DNA of 64,000 bases from Desulfofustis limnaeus. GTDB taxonomy: Bacteria > Desulfobacterota > Desulfobulbia > Desulfobulbales > Desulfocapsaceae. Made by a program: the position numbers and the translations under genes. Each line of letters starts with the position of its first letter. The stretch's first letter is position 1. This document shows, in pieces, positions 19,015 to 27,459 of the stretch. The stretch covers positions 1,674,001 through 1,738,000 of the forward strand of contig NZ_AP025516.1 in NCBI RefSeq assembly GCF_023169885.1. The letters run 5' to 3'. The notes under the pieces are model-generated. The model had not been told where the DNA came from. It did no database searches and saw only the letters and a list, made by a program, of their open reading frames with translations.

Positions 19015-20370
19015 ATGGAAAAAAAGACCGTTTGGATCAAAACCTTCGGGTGTCAGATGAACATCCGCGACAGCGAGATCATGTCTCAGAAGCTGGCGGA
19101 ACAGGGATATCGTGCCTGCGCTTCCCTAGAAGAGGCCTCGCTGATCGTAATCAACACCTGCTCGGTGCGGGCCAAGGCCGAACAAAAACTGTTCTCTCTG
19201 CTCGGCTCACTGCGCGCCGCCAAACAGGCCAACCCCTCTTTGCGTATCTGCGTAGCCGGTTGTGTAGCCCAACAGGAAGGCAAAAACATCGTCGAGCGTA
19301 TGCCCCATGTGGATCTGGTGATCGGTACCCAACAGATTTACGACCTGCCGGAGGTGCTGGCCCGAGCAGGAACCGTTCAGGTGCGAACCGAACTCTCGGA
19401 AACCTACCACATCCCCCGTTACCTGCAGGATCCGGGAAGCCTCTCCCCTGCTCCGGAAGCTGAGGAAACAGCCCTTTTCAGCAGATATGTGACCATCATG
19501 CAGGGGTGCAACAACTTCTGCACCTATTGTGTCGTGCCCTTTACCCGGGGGCGAGAGGTGTCGAGGCGGGCCGCCGATATCATCGACGAGGTCACCCGGT
19601 TGGTCGGTACCGGGGTCCGGGAAATCATCCTGTTGGGCCAGAATGTCAATTCCTACGGCAGGGAAAACCCAGTCTGTGAGGACGGCGCCCCCTACCCGTT
19701 TTCCCGGTTACTGCGTGATGTGGCCGGTATTGAGGGACTGCGTCGCTTGCGTTTCACCACCTCGCATCCGAAAGACCTGTCTGATGACCTGATCAGCTGC
19801 TTTGCCGAGCTAGACAACCTCTGTCCGCAGTTTCATCTGCCGGTACAATCGGGTTCCGATGCCATACTACGGAAAATGAACCGAAAATATACGCGGGCCG
19901 ACTACCTGGACAAGGTCGACCGATTACGTGCCGCCCGGCCTGATCTGGCCTTGACGACCGATATCATTGTCGGCTTTCCCGGGGAGACCGATGCAGATTT
20001 TCAGGCTACCATGGAACTCTTGGAGCGGGTTCGCTATCATGGTTCTTTTTCCTTCAAGTATTCGGATCGACCGAACACAGCGGCATCAAGCTATACCGAC
20101 AAATGCAGCGAGGAGATCAAGAGTGAGCGCCTGCGGATCTTCCAGCGGCGGCAGGATGAGATCAGTCTGGAACGAAATCGGGAATACCTGGACCGCATCG
20201 TCGACGTGTTGCTCGAGAGCGTTCAGGATGACGGGGCCATGGGCCGGGCGCCGACGAACCATATCGTTCATCTGGAGAAGCGGCCGGACGCCAGCCCCGG
20301 TTCGTTCATCAGGGTTCGAGTGACCGGCGCCGGACAACACAGCCTCAAGGGGGTGCCGCTCGGCAGCTGA
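19015..20370 (+). CDS. miaB: tRNA-2-methylthio-N6-dimethylallyladenosine synthase
   Basis: Radical SAM methylthiotransferase that adds the 2-methylthio group to i6A37 of tRNA, completing the modification begun by MiaA. The 451 residues show the N-terminal UPF0004 domain with the auxiliary-cluster Cys in FGCQMNIRDSE, NTCSVR and AGCVAQQ, the radical SAM motif GCNNFCTYCVVPFTRG, and a C-terminal TRAM domain (VLLESVQDDGAMGRAPTN region). The start is uncertain: a GTG at 18997 is in frame 6 codons upstream, and neither has a good ribosome-binding site; the ATG fits family starts. Its stop abuts the convergent parC stop with no gap. Confidence 0.95.
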   Translation: MEKKTVWIKTFGCQMNIRDSEIMSQKLAEQGYRACASLEEASLIVINTCSVRAKAEQKLFSLLGSLRAAKQANPSLRICVAGCVAQQEGKNIVERMPHVDLVIGTQQIYDLPEVLARAGTVQVRTELSETYHIPRYLQDPGSLSPAPEAEETALFSRYVTIMQGCNNFCTYCVVPFTRGREVSRRAADIIDEVTRLVGTGVREIILLGQNVNSYGRENPVCEDGAPYPFSRLLRDVAGIEGLRRLRFTTSHPKDLSDDLISCFAELDNLCPQFHLPVQSGSDAILRKMNRKYTRADYLDKVDRLRAARPDLALTTDIIVGFPGETDADFQATMELLERVRYHGSFSFKYSDRPNTAASSYTDKCSEEIKSERLRIFQRRQDEISLERNREYLDRIVDVLLESVQDDGAMGRAPTNHIVHLEKRPDASPGSFIRVRVTGAGQHSLKGVPLGS

Positions 20371-22422
20371 TCAGTCGTTGCTTTCTTCTTCGTTGGCTTG
20401 GTGACGATCCTGATCATCCTCCAACCGGACGGCCTTGTCGGGCTCTTCCGCCAGCCCTGGTAATTCAAGCGCCTGGGGCTGTTTCACGGCATTTTTTTCG
20501 GTCGTTTCAACGGCCCGCCTGACCACGCGGTTCGATACCCGTTTACCGATAGCTGCCGGTCCCTTGATCAGATACTCGTCGAAATGAATGTCGGTCACGT
20601 TGCTCTTGGCCCGCCGAGAAGGCACGAAGCTGACCCGAGCGTGCTGATCGGCCCCGGTGAGCAGCAGCATGATCCGTGAACGGGGGTGTTCGGGAAAGAG
20701 CCGGTACTCCTTGTCCAGGATAAATTTCGGGGTGGTGAAGCGCTTGACATAGGCATGGTTTTCCGAACCTTCCCGATAGATGACATTGAACACCGTATCT
20801 TCCTCGATGACCCCCGCGTATTCGAGTTCTTCCCCGACAAAGAGCTTGTCCGGTACCGGAATGACCTTGTAGGTGCCCGTGCGGAAGATCAGCAGGAGCC
20901 GGTCATACTCCGAACAGACAAACGAGATATCGCCCGGGTCGTCACCGGCCTTGACCTGATGACCGAAAAAACCGCTGTGTCGCTGGTACCCGACCGTCAG
21001 ATTGGACAGAGCCACCTTGCGCACCTCCACCTCGGAAAACGTGGTGATCTCGGTTTGACGGGGGTATTCGGAACCGTATTTGGTCAGTAGTTTGCCAAGG
21101 TAGTCGATGGTGTATTTTACCACGTCGGTGAGGTGGGTCTCCACCACCTTGATATCGCTCCTGATTTCTCGGATTTCCCGGGCGTGCCGCTCGATGTCGT
21201 GGCGGGAGATGCGTTTGATCTTGATCTCCAGCAGCCGCTCGACATCCTCTCGGGTGACCGGACGCAGCAGTTCTGAGGCAAAGGGCAGCAGCGATTCCTC
21301 GACGGTGGTCAGCACCGCCTCGTAGCTCGTTTTTTCCTCGATCTGCTTATACAGTCGCTCTTCGATAAAAATTTGTTCCAACAGACGCGCCTGCAGCCGT
21401 TCCTTGAGCTTCTGCAGCTCATTCTCCAGCTCTTTGGTCAGATCGCTGACCAGCTTTTCCGTATTGAACCGCAGCACCTCATCCACCGTACTGACCTGGG
21501 GAAACGAGCCTTTGATCAGGGTCAGGTTGGTATTGAGAGACAACTCACAATCGCTGAAGGCGTAGAGCGCCTTGATGGTGTCCTCGGCATAGATGCCGCG
21601 CGGCAGTTTGATCTCGATCTCCACATTCTCGGCGGTATAGTCGTTGATCGAAAGGATCTTGATCTTCCCGGATTTCGCCGCCTTTTCAATGGATTCGATC
21701 AGTGAGGTGGTGGTTGTTCCGTACGGGATTTCGGTGATGGTGATGGTCTTCTCGTTGGTCTCGGCGATCCGGGCCCGACAGCGCACCCGACCGTTGCCGC
21801 TGTGGTAGTCGGTGATGTCAATCAGTCCCTTTTGCTGGAAATCAGGGAACAGTTCGAACGATTCCCCTCGCAGTAAAGCGATCTGCGCCTTGAGCAGTTC
21901 CTGGAAATTGTGTGGCAGAATCCTGGTGGCCATGCCGACGGCGATACCGTCGGCCCCCTGGAGCAGAAGCAGGGGGATCTTGGCCGGCAGGGTCACCGGC
22001 TCATACATCCTGCCATCGTACGATTCGACGAATTCGGTCAGTTCCTTGTTGAACATGACCTCCTTGGCCAGCGGTGACAGGCGGCATTCGATATAGCGTG
22101 CCGCCGAGGCCTGGTCGCCGGTATAGATGTTGCCGAAGTTCCCCTGTCGATCGATGAGGTACCCCTTGTTGGCCAGATTGACCAGGGCGGAAAAGATCGA
22201 CGCGTCGCCGTGCGGGTGCAGTTTCATGGTCTCGCCAACCACGTTGGCGACTTTGTGAAAACGCCCGTCCTCCATGTTGAAAAGCGTTTGCAGGATGCGC
22301 CTCTGCACCGGTTTCAGACCGTCTTCGATGGCCGGTATGGCGCGCTCTTTAATGACGTACGAGGTGTATTCGAGAAAGTTGCTGTCGAACAACCGGTGCA
22401 GTTTTCCTATCTGTTGGTTCAT
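20371..22422 (-). CDS. parC: DNA topoisomerase IV/gyrase subunit A-like protein
   Basis: Breakage-reunion subunit of a type IIA topoisomerase, 683 residues. The N-terminal domain has EDGLKPVQRRIL, the HPHGDASIF helix, and the catalytic tyrosine in AARYIECRL. The middle is a long coiled-coil tower. The C-terminus shows only a partial pinwheel-like region followed by an acidic, low-complexity tail from about residue 620. That truncated end suggests a topoisomerase IV (decatenating) rather than gyrase role, but this is inference. The ATG at 22422 was preferred over a TTG at 22452. It follows parE by 37 bp in the same transcript. Confidence 0.88.
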   Translation of the reverse strand: MNQQIGKLHRLFDSNFLEYTSYVIKERAIPAIEDGLKPVQRRILQTLFNMEDGRFHKVANVVGETMKLHPHGDASIFSALVNLANKGYLIDRQGNFGNIYTGDQASAARYIECRLSPLAKEVMFNKELTEFVESYDGRMYEPVTLPAKIPLLLLQGADGIAVGMATRILPHNFQELLKAQIALLRGESFELFPDFQQKGLIDITDYHSGNGRVRCRARIAETNEKTITITEIPYGTTTTSLIESIEKAAKSGKIKILSINDYTAENVEIEIKLPRGIYAEDTIKALYAFSDCELSLNTNLTLIKGSFPQVSTVDEVLRFNTEKLVSDLTKELENELQKLKERLQARLLEQIFIEERLYKQIEEKTSYEAVLTTVEESLLPFASELLRPVTREDVERLLEIKIKRISRHDIERHAREIREIRSDIKVVETHLTDVVKYTIDYLGKLLTKYGSEYPRQTEITTFSEVEVRKVALSNLTVGYQRHSGFFGHQVKAGDDPGDISFVCSEYDRLLLIFRTGTYKVIPVPDKLFVGEELEYAGVIEEDTVFNVIYREGSENHAYVKRFTTPKFILDKEYRLFPEHPRSRIMLLLTGADQHARVSFVPSRRAKSNVTDIHFDEYLIKGPAAIGKRVSNRVVRRAVETTEKNAVKQPQALELPGLAEEPDKAVRLEDDQDRHQANEEESND

Positions 22423-22459
22423 GCCTGTCGACCGCTGGATGAAAGGTGGCAAAAGAAGC

Positions 22460-24286
22460 TCATATCAGGTGTTCCATGATGTACTGCTTGCGCTCCGGGG
22501 TGTTTTTGCCCATGTAGAAGGACAACACCTGGGCAATTTCGCTGATACTGTCGATGGTAACGTTGCGCAGACGGATGTCGTCCCCGATGAATTGGCCGAA
22601 TTCTTTCGGGCTGATCTCGCCAAGTCCTTTAAAGCGGGTTGTTTCTGCCGCTTTTTTGGCCTTGCCGCGGCCCTGCAGCTTGCGCAGGGCCGCCTCCTTT
22701 TCCTTCTCCGAATAGCAGTAGATGGTCTCATCCCGGTTACGGACCCGGTAGATGGGTGTTTCCAGGATATGGATATGGCCGAGTTTGACCAGCGGTTCGA
22801 AATAATGGAGGAAAAAGGTCATCAGCAGGTTGCGGATATGCAGGCCGTCGACGTCGGCATCGGTGGCGATGATGACCTTGTCGTAGCGCAGGTCGGCAAT
22901 GGAATCCTCGATATTGAGGGCCTGCATCAGCGAGTACATCTCCTCGTTCTTGTAGAGCAGATTGAGTCGCTGCCCGAGGACGTTCATCGGTTTGCCGCGC
23001 AGCGAGAACACCGCTTGTCGCATGGGATCCCGCGAGGAGACAATGGAGCCGGCTGCCGACTGGCCCTCGGTGATGAAGACCATGTTCTCGTAACCAGGTT
23101 TGGACGGCTTGTCTTTGGAGGGGTGGTATTTGCAATCCTTGAGTTGCGGGATCTTGATGGCGACCTTTTTCGCCTTGGCCCGTGCTTCGGTGCGGACGAT
23201 CTGCAGTTCCTTGCGCACCTTCTCGTTGCGGATGATTTTGTCCAGAAGCTGCTCGGCGGTCTCACTGTTCTTGTATAATTCGCTAGATACGGCGTCCTTG
23301 ACGCAGTTGGCGATCCATGAGCGGATGTCGGTGTTGCCCAGCTTGTTCTTCGTCTGGGATTCAAAAATCGGATCGCGGATCTTGATGGCCAGGGTGCCGA
23401 CGATGCCGTCCCGCACGTCCTTGTTCATGAATTTTTTGCCGGAAAATTCGTTGATGCCCTTCAGGATTCCTTCCCGGAAGGCCGACAAGTGGGTCCCACC
23501 CTCGCTGGTGTAGGTGCCGTTGACGAAGCTGTAGTAGGAGTCGCCGTAGGCGTCGGTGTGAGAAAAGGCGAACTCCAGGGTCTGGTCCTTGTAATAAATG
23601 GGCTGGTAAAGATTGGAGTCGTTGAGCTCTTTGGTCAACAGATCGAGCAGGCCGTTGGCCGAGTGATAAATGGTCTTGTTGAAATGAATTTTCAGACCGG
23701 CATTGAGATAGACATAGCGCCAGAGGCGGCGGTCGATGTAGGTGACGTCGTAGATGAAATCGGGAAAAAGTTCGCGATCCGGCAGAAATTCCACGGCCGT
23801 ACCGTTTTTCTCGCCGCTCTCGCCCTGGTCGCGTTCCACCAGAATGCCGCGGTGAAAAAGCGCGGCGGCATAGGAACCGTCACGATAGGAGGTGACGCGG
23901 AATTGTTCGGACAGAGCGTTGACCGCCTTGGTGCCGACCCCGTTCAGGCCGACGGAGAACTGGAAGACGTCGGTGTTGTATTTGGCGCCGGTATTGATCA
24001 CCGATACGCATTCCACGACCTTTCCCAGGGGGATACCGCGTCCGTAATCCCTGACCCTGGTCAGGCCGGTCTCGTCGATCTGTACGTCGATCCGTTTGCC
24101 GGCGCCCATGATGAATTCGTCGACCGCGTTGTCGATCACCTCCTTGAGCAGGATATAGATGCCGTCGTCGGGGTGAGAGCCGTCGCCGAGTCGGCCGATA
24201 TACATGCCGGGGCGTTTTCGGATATGCTCCAGAGAACTCAGGGTTTTTATCTTGCTTTCGTCGTACAAATGAGAAGATGTCGTCAT
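22460..24286 (-). CDS. parE: DNA topoisomerase IV/gyrase subunit B-like protein
   Basis: ATPase subunit partnering the protein encoded just downstream. The 608 residues contain the GHKL ATPase motifs (EVIDNAVDEF, RDYGRGIPLG, GLNGVGTKAVNAL), the Toprim domain with TEGQSAAG and ATDADVDGLHIRNLL, and the C-terminal RFKGLGEI. An upstream GTG at 24331 is possible, but the ATG at 24286 starts shortly before conserved sequence. There is no ribosome-binding site before the ATG; a perfect TATAAT overlaps it on the coding strand (24285-24290), so the true promoter or start needs care. Confidence 0.9.
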   Translation of the reverse strand: MTTSSHLYDESKIKTLSSLEHIRKRPGMYIGRLGDGSHPDDGIYILLKEVIDNAVDEFIMGAGKRIDVQIDETGLTRVRDYGRGIPLGKVVECVSVINTGAKYNTDVFQFSVGLNGVGTKAVNALSEQFRVTSYRDGSYAAALFHRGILVERDQGESGEKNGTAVEFLPDRELFPDFIYDVTYIDRRLWRYVYLNAGLKIHFNKTIYHSANGLLDLLTKELNDSNLYQPIYYKDQTLEFAFSHTDAYGDSYYSFVNGTYTSEGGTHLSAFREGILKGINEFSGKKFMNKDVRDGIVGTLAIKIRDPIFESQTKNKLGNTDIRSWIANCVKDAVSSELYKNSETAEQLLDKIIRNEKVRKELQIVRTEARAKAKKVAIKIPQLKDCKYHPSKDKPSKPGYENMVFITEGQSAAGSIVSSRDPMRQAVFSLRGKPMNVLGQRLNLLYKNEEMYSLMQALNIEDSIADLRYDKVIIATDADVDGLHIRNLLMTFFLHYFEPLVKLGHIHILETPIYRVRNRDETIYCYSEKEKEAALRKLQGRGKAKKAAETTRFKGLGEISPKEFGQFIGDDIRLRNVTIDSISEIAQVLSFYMGKNTPERKQYIMEHLI

Positions 24287-24420
24287 TATATAAAGTAAAA
24301 TATAGGTATTTGGCAACAATCGGCAGGCCACCCCGGTCTGTTCCAGAGCGCAGGCGGAATCATATTGTATTTGGGGGCGTTGTGCAAGAGAGCCGGGATG
24401 CGGCTACCAGCGCGCCACCG

Positions 24421-24621
24421 TCACAATCTCATGACCCGTTCGCAGTCAGGGCAGATCCAGGTGGGTCCGTTGCTGATGCCCCACTTATTCTCTTCAAAGC
24501 ATTCGGGGCAGATCTGGAATCCACAGGGGCAACTCCAGCAGAAGGGCTTTTCCTGTCGGCAGCAACTGCAGCGATACGCTCCCAACCGGCGGCGGCGATA
24601 CCCTCTCTTATTGTTGTCCAT
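24421..24621 (-). CDS. Small zinc-ribbon protein
   Basis: A 66-residue Cys-rich protein. Pairs CSCC, CSCPCG, CPEC and CPDC give at least eight Cys that could bind two zinc ions. The N-terminus is strongly basic (KRGYRRRR). The ATG at 24621 lies inside the last codons of cutA (14 bp overlap), which suggests translational coupling. No enzyme domain is present, so a nucleic-acid or protein-binding role is only a guess. Confidence 0.7.
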   Translation of the reverse strand: MDNNKRGYRRRRLGAYRCSCCRQEKPFCWSCPCGFQICPECFEENKWGISNGPTWICPDCERVMRL

Positions 24622-24943
24622 GACCACTCGTGTCCAATTGGTTAATCAGCCAGGTGCGGTATGCATCGTTGCTGCGGACCACCTCGGTGGCGATTATTTC
24701 CGGGACCTCATAGGGGTGAATGGTGGCGATCCGATCCGCCAGCCGGTCAAACAGGGAGCGAACGCTTTTCATGACGAGAAGATACTCATCCTCAGTGGTT
24801 ATACGCTCCTGCCACCAGTAGGAACTGGTGAGTGGGCCTGCTATCTGGACACAGGCGACCAGACGCCGCTGCAGCAGGTCGGTGGCGATCGTTTGTGCTT
24901 CTTCTGCCGTCGCGCAGGTGGTGGAGACAACGATGGGGATCAT
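24608..24943 (-). CDS. cutA: Divalent-cation tolerance protein CutA
   Basis: A 111-residue trimeric ferredoxin-like-fold protein. Recognisable family segments are STTCATAEEAQTIA, RRLVACVQI, SSYWWQ and HPYEVPEIIA. It is linked genetically to metal tolerance, but its biochemical role is unsettled. A longer frame to 25066 exists, but the ATG at 24943 has a strong AAGGAG site. It is divergent from coaX and overlaps the zinc-ribbon gene at its 3' end. Confidence 0.93.
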   Translation of the reverse strand: MIPIVVSTTCATAEEAQTIATDLLQRRLVACVQIAGPLTSSYWWQERITTEDEYLLVMKSVRSLFDRLADRIATIHPYEVPEIIATEVVRSNDAYRTWLINQLDTSGHGQQ

Positions 24944-25034
24944 GGGGCACTCCTTTTGATGAGTCGCCAAGAATAACCGGAGGTCCTTGCGGAACCGCCC
25001 GACATCCTGGAGAGCACCGGGATGTTTAGTCTTC

Positions 25035-25062
25035 TTGTTTCTTTTGTCAAGCGCACTATAAT
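25035..25062 (+). promoter_or_regulatory. Putative sigma70 promoter of coaX
   Basis: TTGTTT, a 16-bp spacer and a perfect TATAAT lie about 95 bp upstream of the coaX start in the divergent cutA/coaX region. Confidence 0.6.
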
Positions 25063-25155
25063 GCACTTCTCGACGATCGTCTAAACCTTTGCCGGCCGGT
25101 TCGACCCGAGCCGGCCGGGCGTCTTTGCAACCTCAGCTCTGGAGCGGGCTACCCC

Positions 25156-25956
25156 ATGTTTTTTGTTCTGGATATCGGCAATACCCATACCGTTGCCGGC
25201 CTGTATGAACAGGAGCGTCTGACGCGCCAATGGCGAATCAAGACCGATGCGGCGATGACCGCCGATGAGATTGCCATCACCTATCATAACCTCCTTTCCT
25301 TGGCTGGCGTTGATCTTGCGAAAATCGAGGGGGTGGCTCTGTCCAGCGTTGTACCGCAGCTGGATGGGGCTTACATTGCCTGTTGCCGTGACATGTTCGG
25401 CGGCTCGCGGCAACCGCGGTTATTCACCATCGATCATGAGACCGTGGCCGATATGATCACCATCCGGCTCGACAACCCCGCCGAGGTCGGCGCCGACCGT
25501 CTGGTCAACAGTATCGCCGCGTTGGAGTTGTGCGAGGGGTCTGCCATTGTCATCGATTTCGGCACCGCCATCACTTTCGATTGTGTCTCCGAGCGCGGGG
25601 AATATCTCGGCGGCCTGATTCTTCCCGGGATGAACATCTCGCTGGCCGCCCTGGCACAGAAGACGGCGAAATTACCCCAGATCGACATTACCACCCCGCC
25701 GAAGCAGCTTATCGGGACCAGTACCGTTGCAGCCATGAAGAGCGGGATGCTTTATGGGTACGGGGCGATGATCGAAGGGTTGATCGGCAGCCTCGTCCAG
25801 GAGATGAAAGAACTCGGTTTCACTACGATAACGGTATTTGCCACCGGCGGCATGGCCAGGGTCGTTCGACCATTCACGTCGTCCATCGAGCGCTACGAAC
25901 CCAACCTCACCTTGGACGGCCTGGCCTTGATCTATCATCGTTTGAGGACCCTATGA
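25156..25956 (+). CDS. coaX: Type III pantothenate kinase
   Basis: First enzyme of coenzyme A synthesis, phosphorylating pantothenate. The 266 residues belong to the ASKHA-fold CoaX family: the phosphate-1 loop LDIGNTHTVAG is at the N-terminus, VGADRLVNSIAA and IDFGTAITFD follow, and LPGMNISLAAL and FATGGMAR are near the C-terminus. CoaX is insensitive to CoA feedback in studied cases. The stop overlaps the next gene as ATGA, so the LD-carboxypeptidase is translated from the same message. Confidence 0.96.
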   Translation: MFFVLDIGNTHTVAGLYEQERLTRQWRIKTDAAMTADEIAITYHNLLSLAGVDLAKIEGVALSSVVPQLDGAYIACCRDMFGGSRQPRLFTIDHETVADMITIRLDNPAEVGADRLVNSIAALELCEGSAIVIDFGTAITFDCVSERGEYLGGLILPGMNISLAALAQKTAKLPQIDITTPPKQLIGTSTVAAMKSGMLYGYGAMIEGLIGSLVQEMKELGFTTITVFATGGMARVVRPFTSSIERYEPNLTLDGLALIYHRLRTL

Positions 25957-26909
25957 AGCTGCTGAACCAACCTCTGCCACCTGCCCTGGTCCCTGGAGAT
26001 CAGGTGGCCGTCATTGCCCCGGCGGGAAACCTGGTGGATTACGACCGCTATCGGACCGGTTGCTCGATTCTCAGAGACATGGGATTTGTGCTCGCGGAAG
26101 AGCGTCTCTCATGGCCCGGAAACGGCTACCTGGCCGATACCGATGGTGGGCGGGTGGCGGAATTCAACCGGGTCTGGGCGGATCCCCGGATCAAGGCGGT
26201 CATCGCCCTGCGCGGCGGGTACGGCTGCGCCCGACTGCTGGAACACCTCGATTTTGCGCTGCTGGCCCGGCAACCGAAAATCCTCGTCGGTTTTTCCGAT
26301 ATCTCTCTGCTCCTTAATACCATTTTCCTGCGTACCGGGCTGATCTGTCTGCACGGCCCGGTGGTCACCACCCTCCCCTTGTCCAATCACGCGTCACTGG
26401 AGCGTCTGTATCAATGCCTGATCGGTAATTGGCACCGATCGCTGGAAGAAGACATCGAAGTCGTACGCGGCGGTCCGGATGCGGCCGGGCCGCTGCTTGG
26501 CGGTAATCTGACCAGTCTGGCCAGCCTGATGGGTACCCCGTGGGCCCCCGATTGCAGCGGCGCAGTCCTCTTCCTCGAAGATGTCAACGAACCGCCCTAT
26601 CGTCTCGATCGTGCCTTGACGCAACTGGCCCAATGCGGCGTTCTTGGACGAACGGCTGGTATCATCCTCGGCGAGTTCACCGACGATCGAGATCAGGACC
26701 CGCTGGAGAGGGAACGCCGTCAGGAGTTCGTCTGGACGCGGGTTTCCGAGTTGACCCGCGAGGAAGGGGTACCTATCTGGGGAAATTTCCCGGTGGGGCA
26801 CGGCCGCCGGAACCTGACGCTGCCGATCGGGGAAACGGCGGTCATGGACAGCTCCCGTTGTCGGCTGCACTTGAGCGGACGCCGACCGGGACAGCCATAT
26901 GGCCATTGA
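25953..26909 (+). CDS. Murein LD-carboxypeptidase (peptidase family S66)
   Basis: Serine peptidase of the LdcA/MccF family, probably removing the terminal D-Ala from murein tetrapeptides during recycling. The 318 residues show the family segments VIAPAGNL, ALRGGYGCARLL, the nucleophile Ser in VGFSDISLL, the Glu in FLEDVNEPPYR and the His in FPVGHGRRN. No signal peptide is present, which fits a cytoplasmic location. The ATG at 25953 overlaps the coaX stop by 4 bp. Some S66 members give microcin-type immunity instead; I see no context for that. Confidence 0.9.
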   Translation: MKLLNQPLPPALVPGDQVAVIAPAGNLVDYDRYRTGCSILRDMGFVLAEERLSWPGNGYLADTDGGRVAEFNRVWADPRIKAVIALRGGYGCARLLEHLDFALLARQPKILVGFSDISLLLNTIFLRTGLICLHGPVVTTLPLSNHASLERLYQCLIGNWHRSLEEDIEVVRGGPDAAGPLLGGNLTSLASLMGTPWAPDCSGAVLFLEDVNEPPYRLDRALTQLAQCGVLGRTAGIILGEFTDDRDQDPLERERRQEFVWTRVSELTREEGVPIWGNFPVGHGRRNLTLPIGETAVMDSSRCRLHLSGRRPGQPYGH

Positions 26910-26983
26910 CGTGAGGATTCGATGATGGTATCACTTATGCCGTAAAACCTTCTTACTCATCATTATACCTTGGTATTTATCTC

Positions 26984-27448
26984 ATGCGTTCATCGTTTTT
27001 TTCTTCAGTTTTTCCACGTCTGTTGGCCGGGGCCTCCCTGCTGCTGCTCTGTTCCTCGCCGCTGTTTGCCGCTGAATATGTCAGCGTCAAGAATGACGGG
27101 GTCAATGTGCGAACCGGTCCGGGCACCGATCATCAGATCGCCATGGAGTTGTTTGCCGGTTATCCGCTGCAGGTCGTCGAGAAACAAGGTGATTGGCTGA
27201 AGATCGTAGACTTTGAAAAGGACACCGGCTGGATCTACGCGTCCCTGGTGGAAAACGGCAGCACGGTCATCATCAACGCAGCGAGCAACGTCAACATGCG
27301 AGCCGAGCCGACCACCTCGAGCCAGGTGATCGCCTCCGTCGAGCGGGGAGTGGTGATGACCCGGCTGGAAAAGAAGGGCGAGTGGAGCAAGCTCCGTCAT
27401 GCCAGCGGCACCGTCGGCTGGATTCATAACTCGTTGCTCTGGCCGTAA
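26984..27448 (+). CDS. Secreted protein with two bacterial SH3 domains
   Basis: A 154-residue exported protein. Residues 1-29 are a signal peptide ending LFAAEY. Two SH3-type repeats follow (VNVRTGPGTDHQIAMELFAGY at about 40, shown by its VNVRTGPG core, and VNMRAEPTTSSQVIASV at about 103), each with the WLKIVD/WSKLRH and GWI strands. Such domains often bind peptidoglycan. The gene lies 74 bp after the LD-carboxypeptidase, another wall-related gene, and ends 11 bp before the convergent helicase gene. Confidence 0.88.
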   Translation: MRSSFFSSVFPRLLAGASLLLLCSSPLFAAEYVSVKNDGVNVRTGPGTDHQIAMELFAGYPLQVVEKQGDWLKIVDFEKDTGWIYASLVENGSTVIINAASNVNMRAEPTTSSQVIASVERGVVMTRLEKKGEWSKLRHASGTVGWIHNSLLWP

Positions 27449-27459
27449 ACAGGCGTCGT

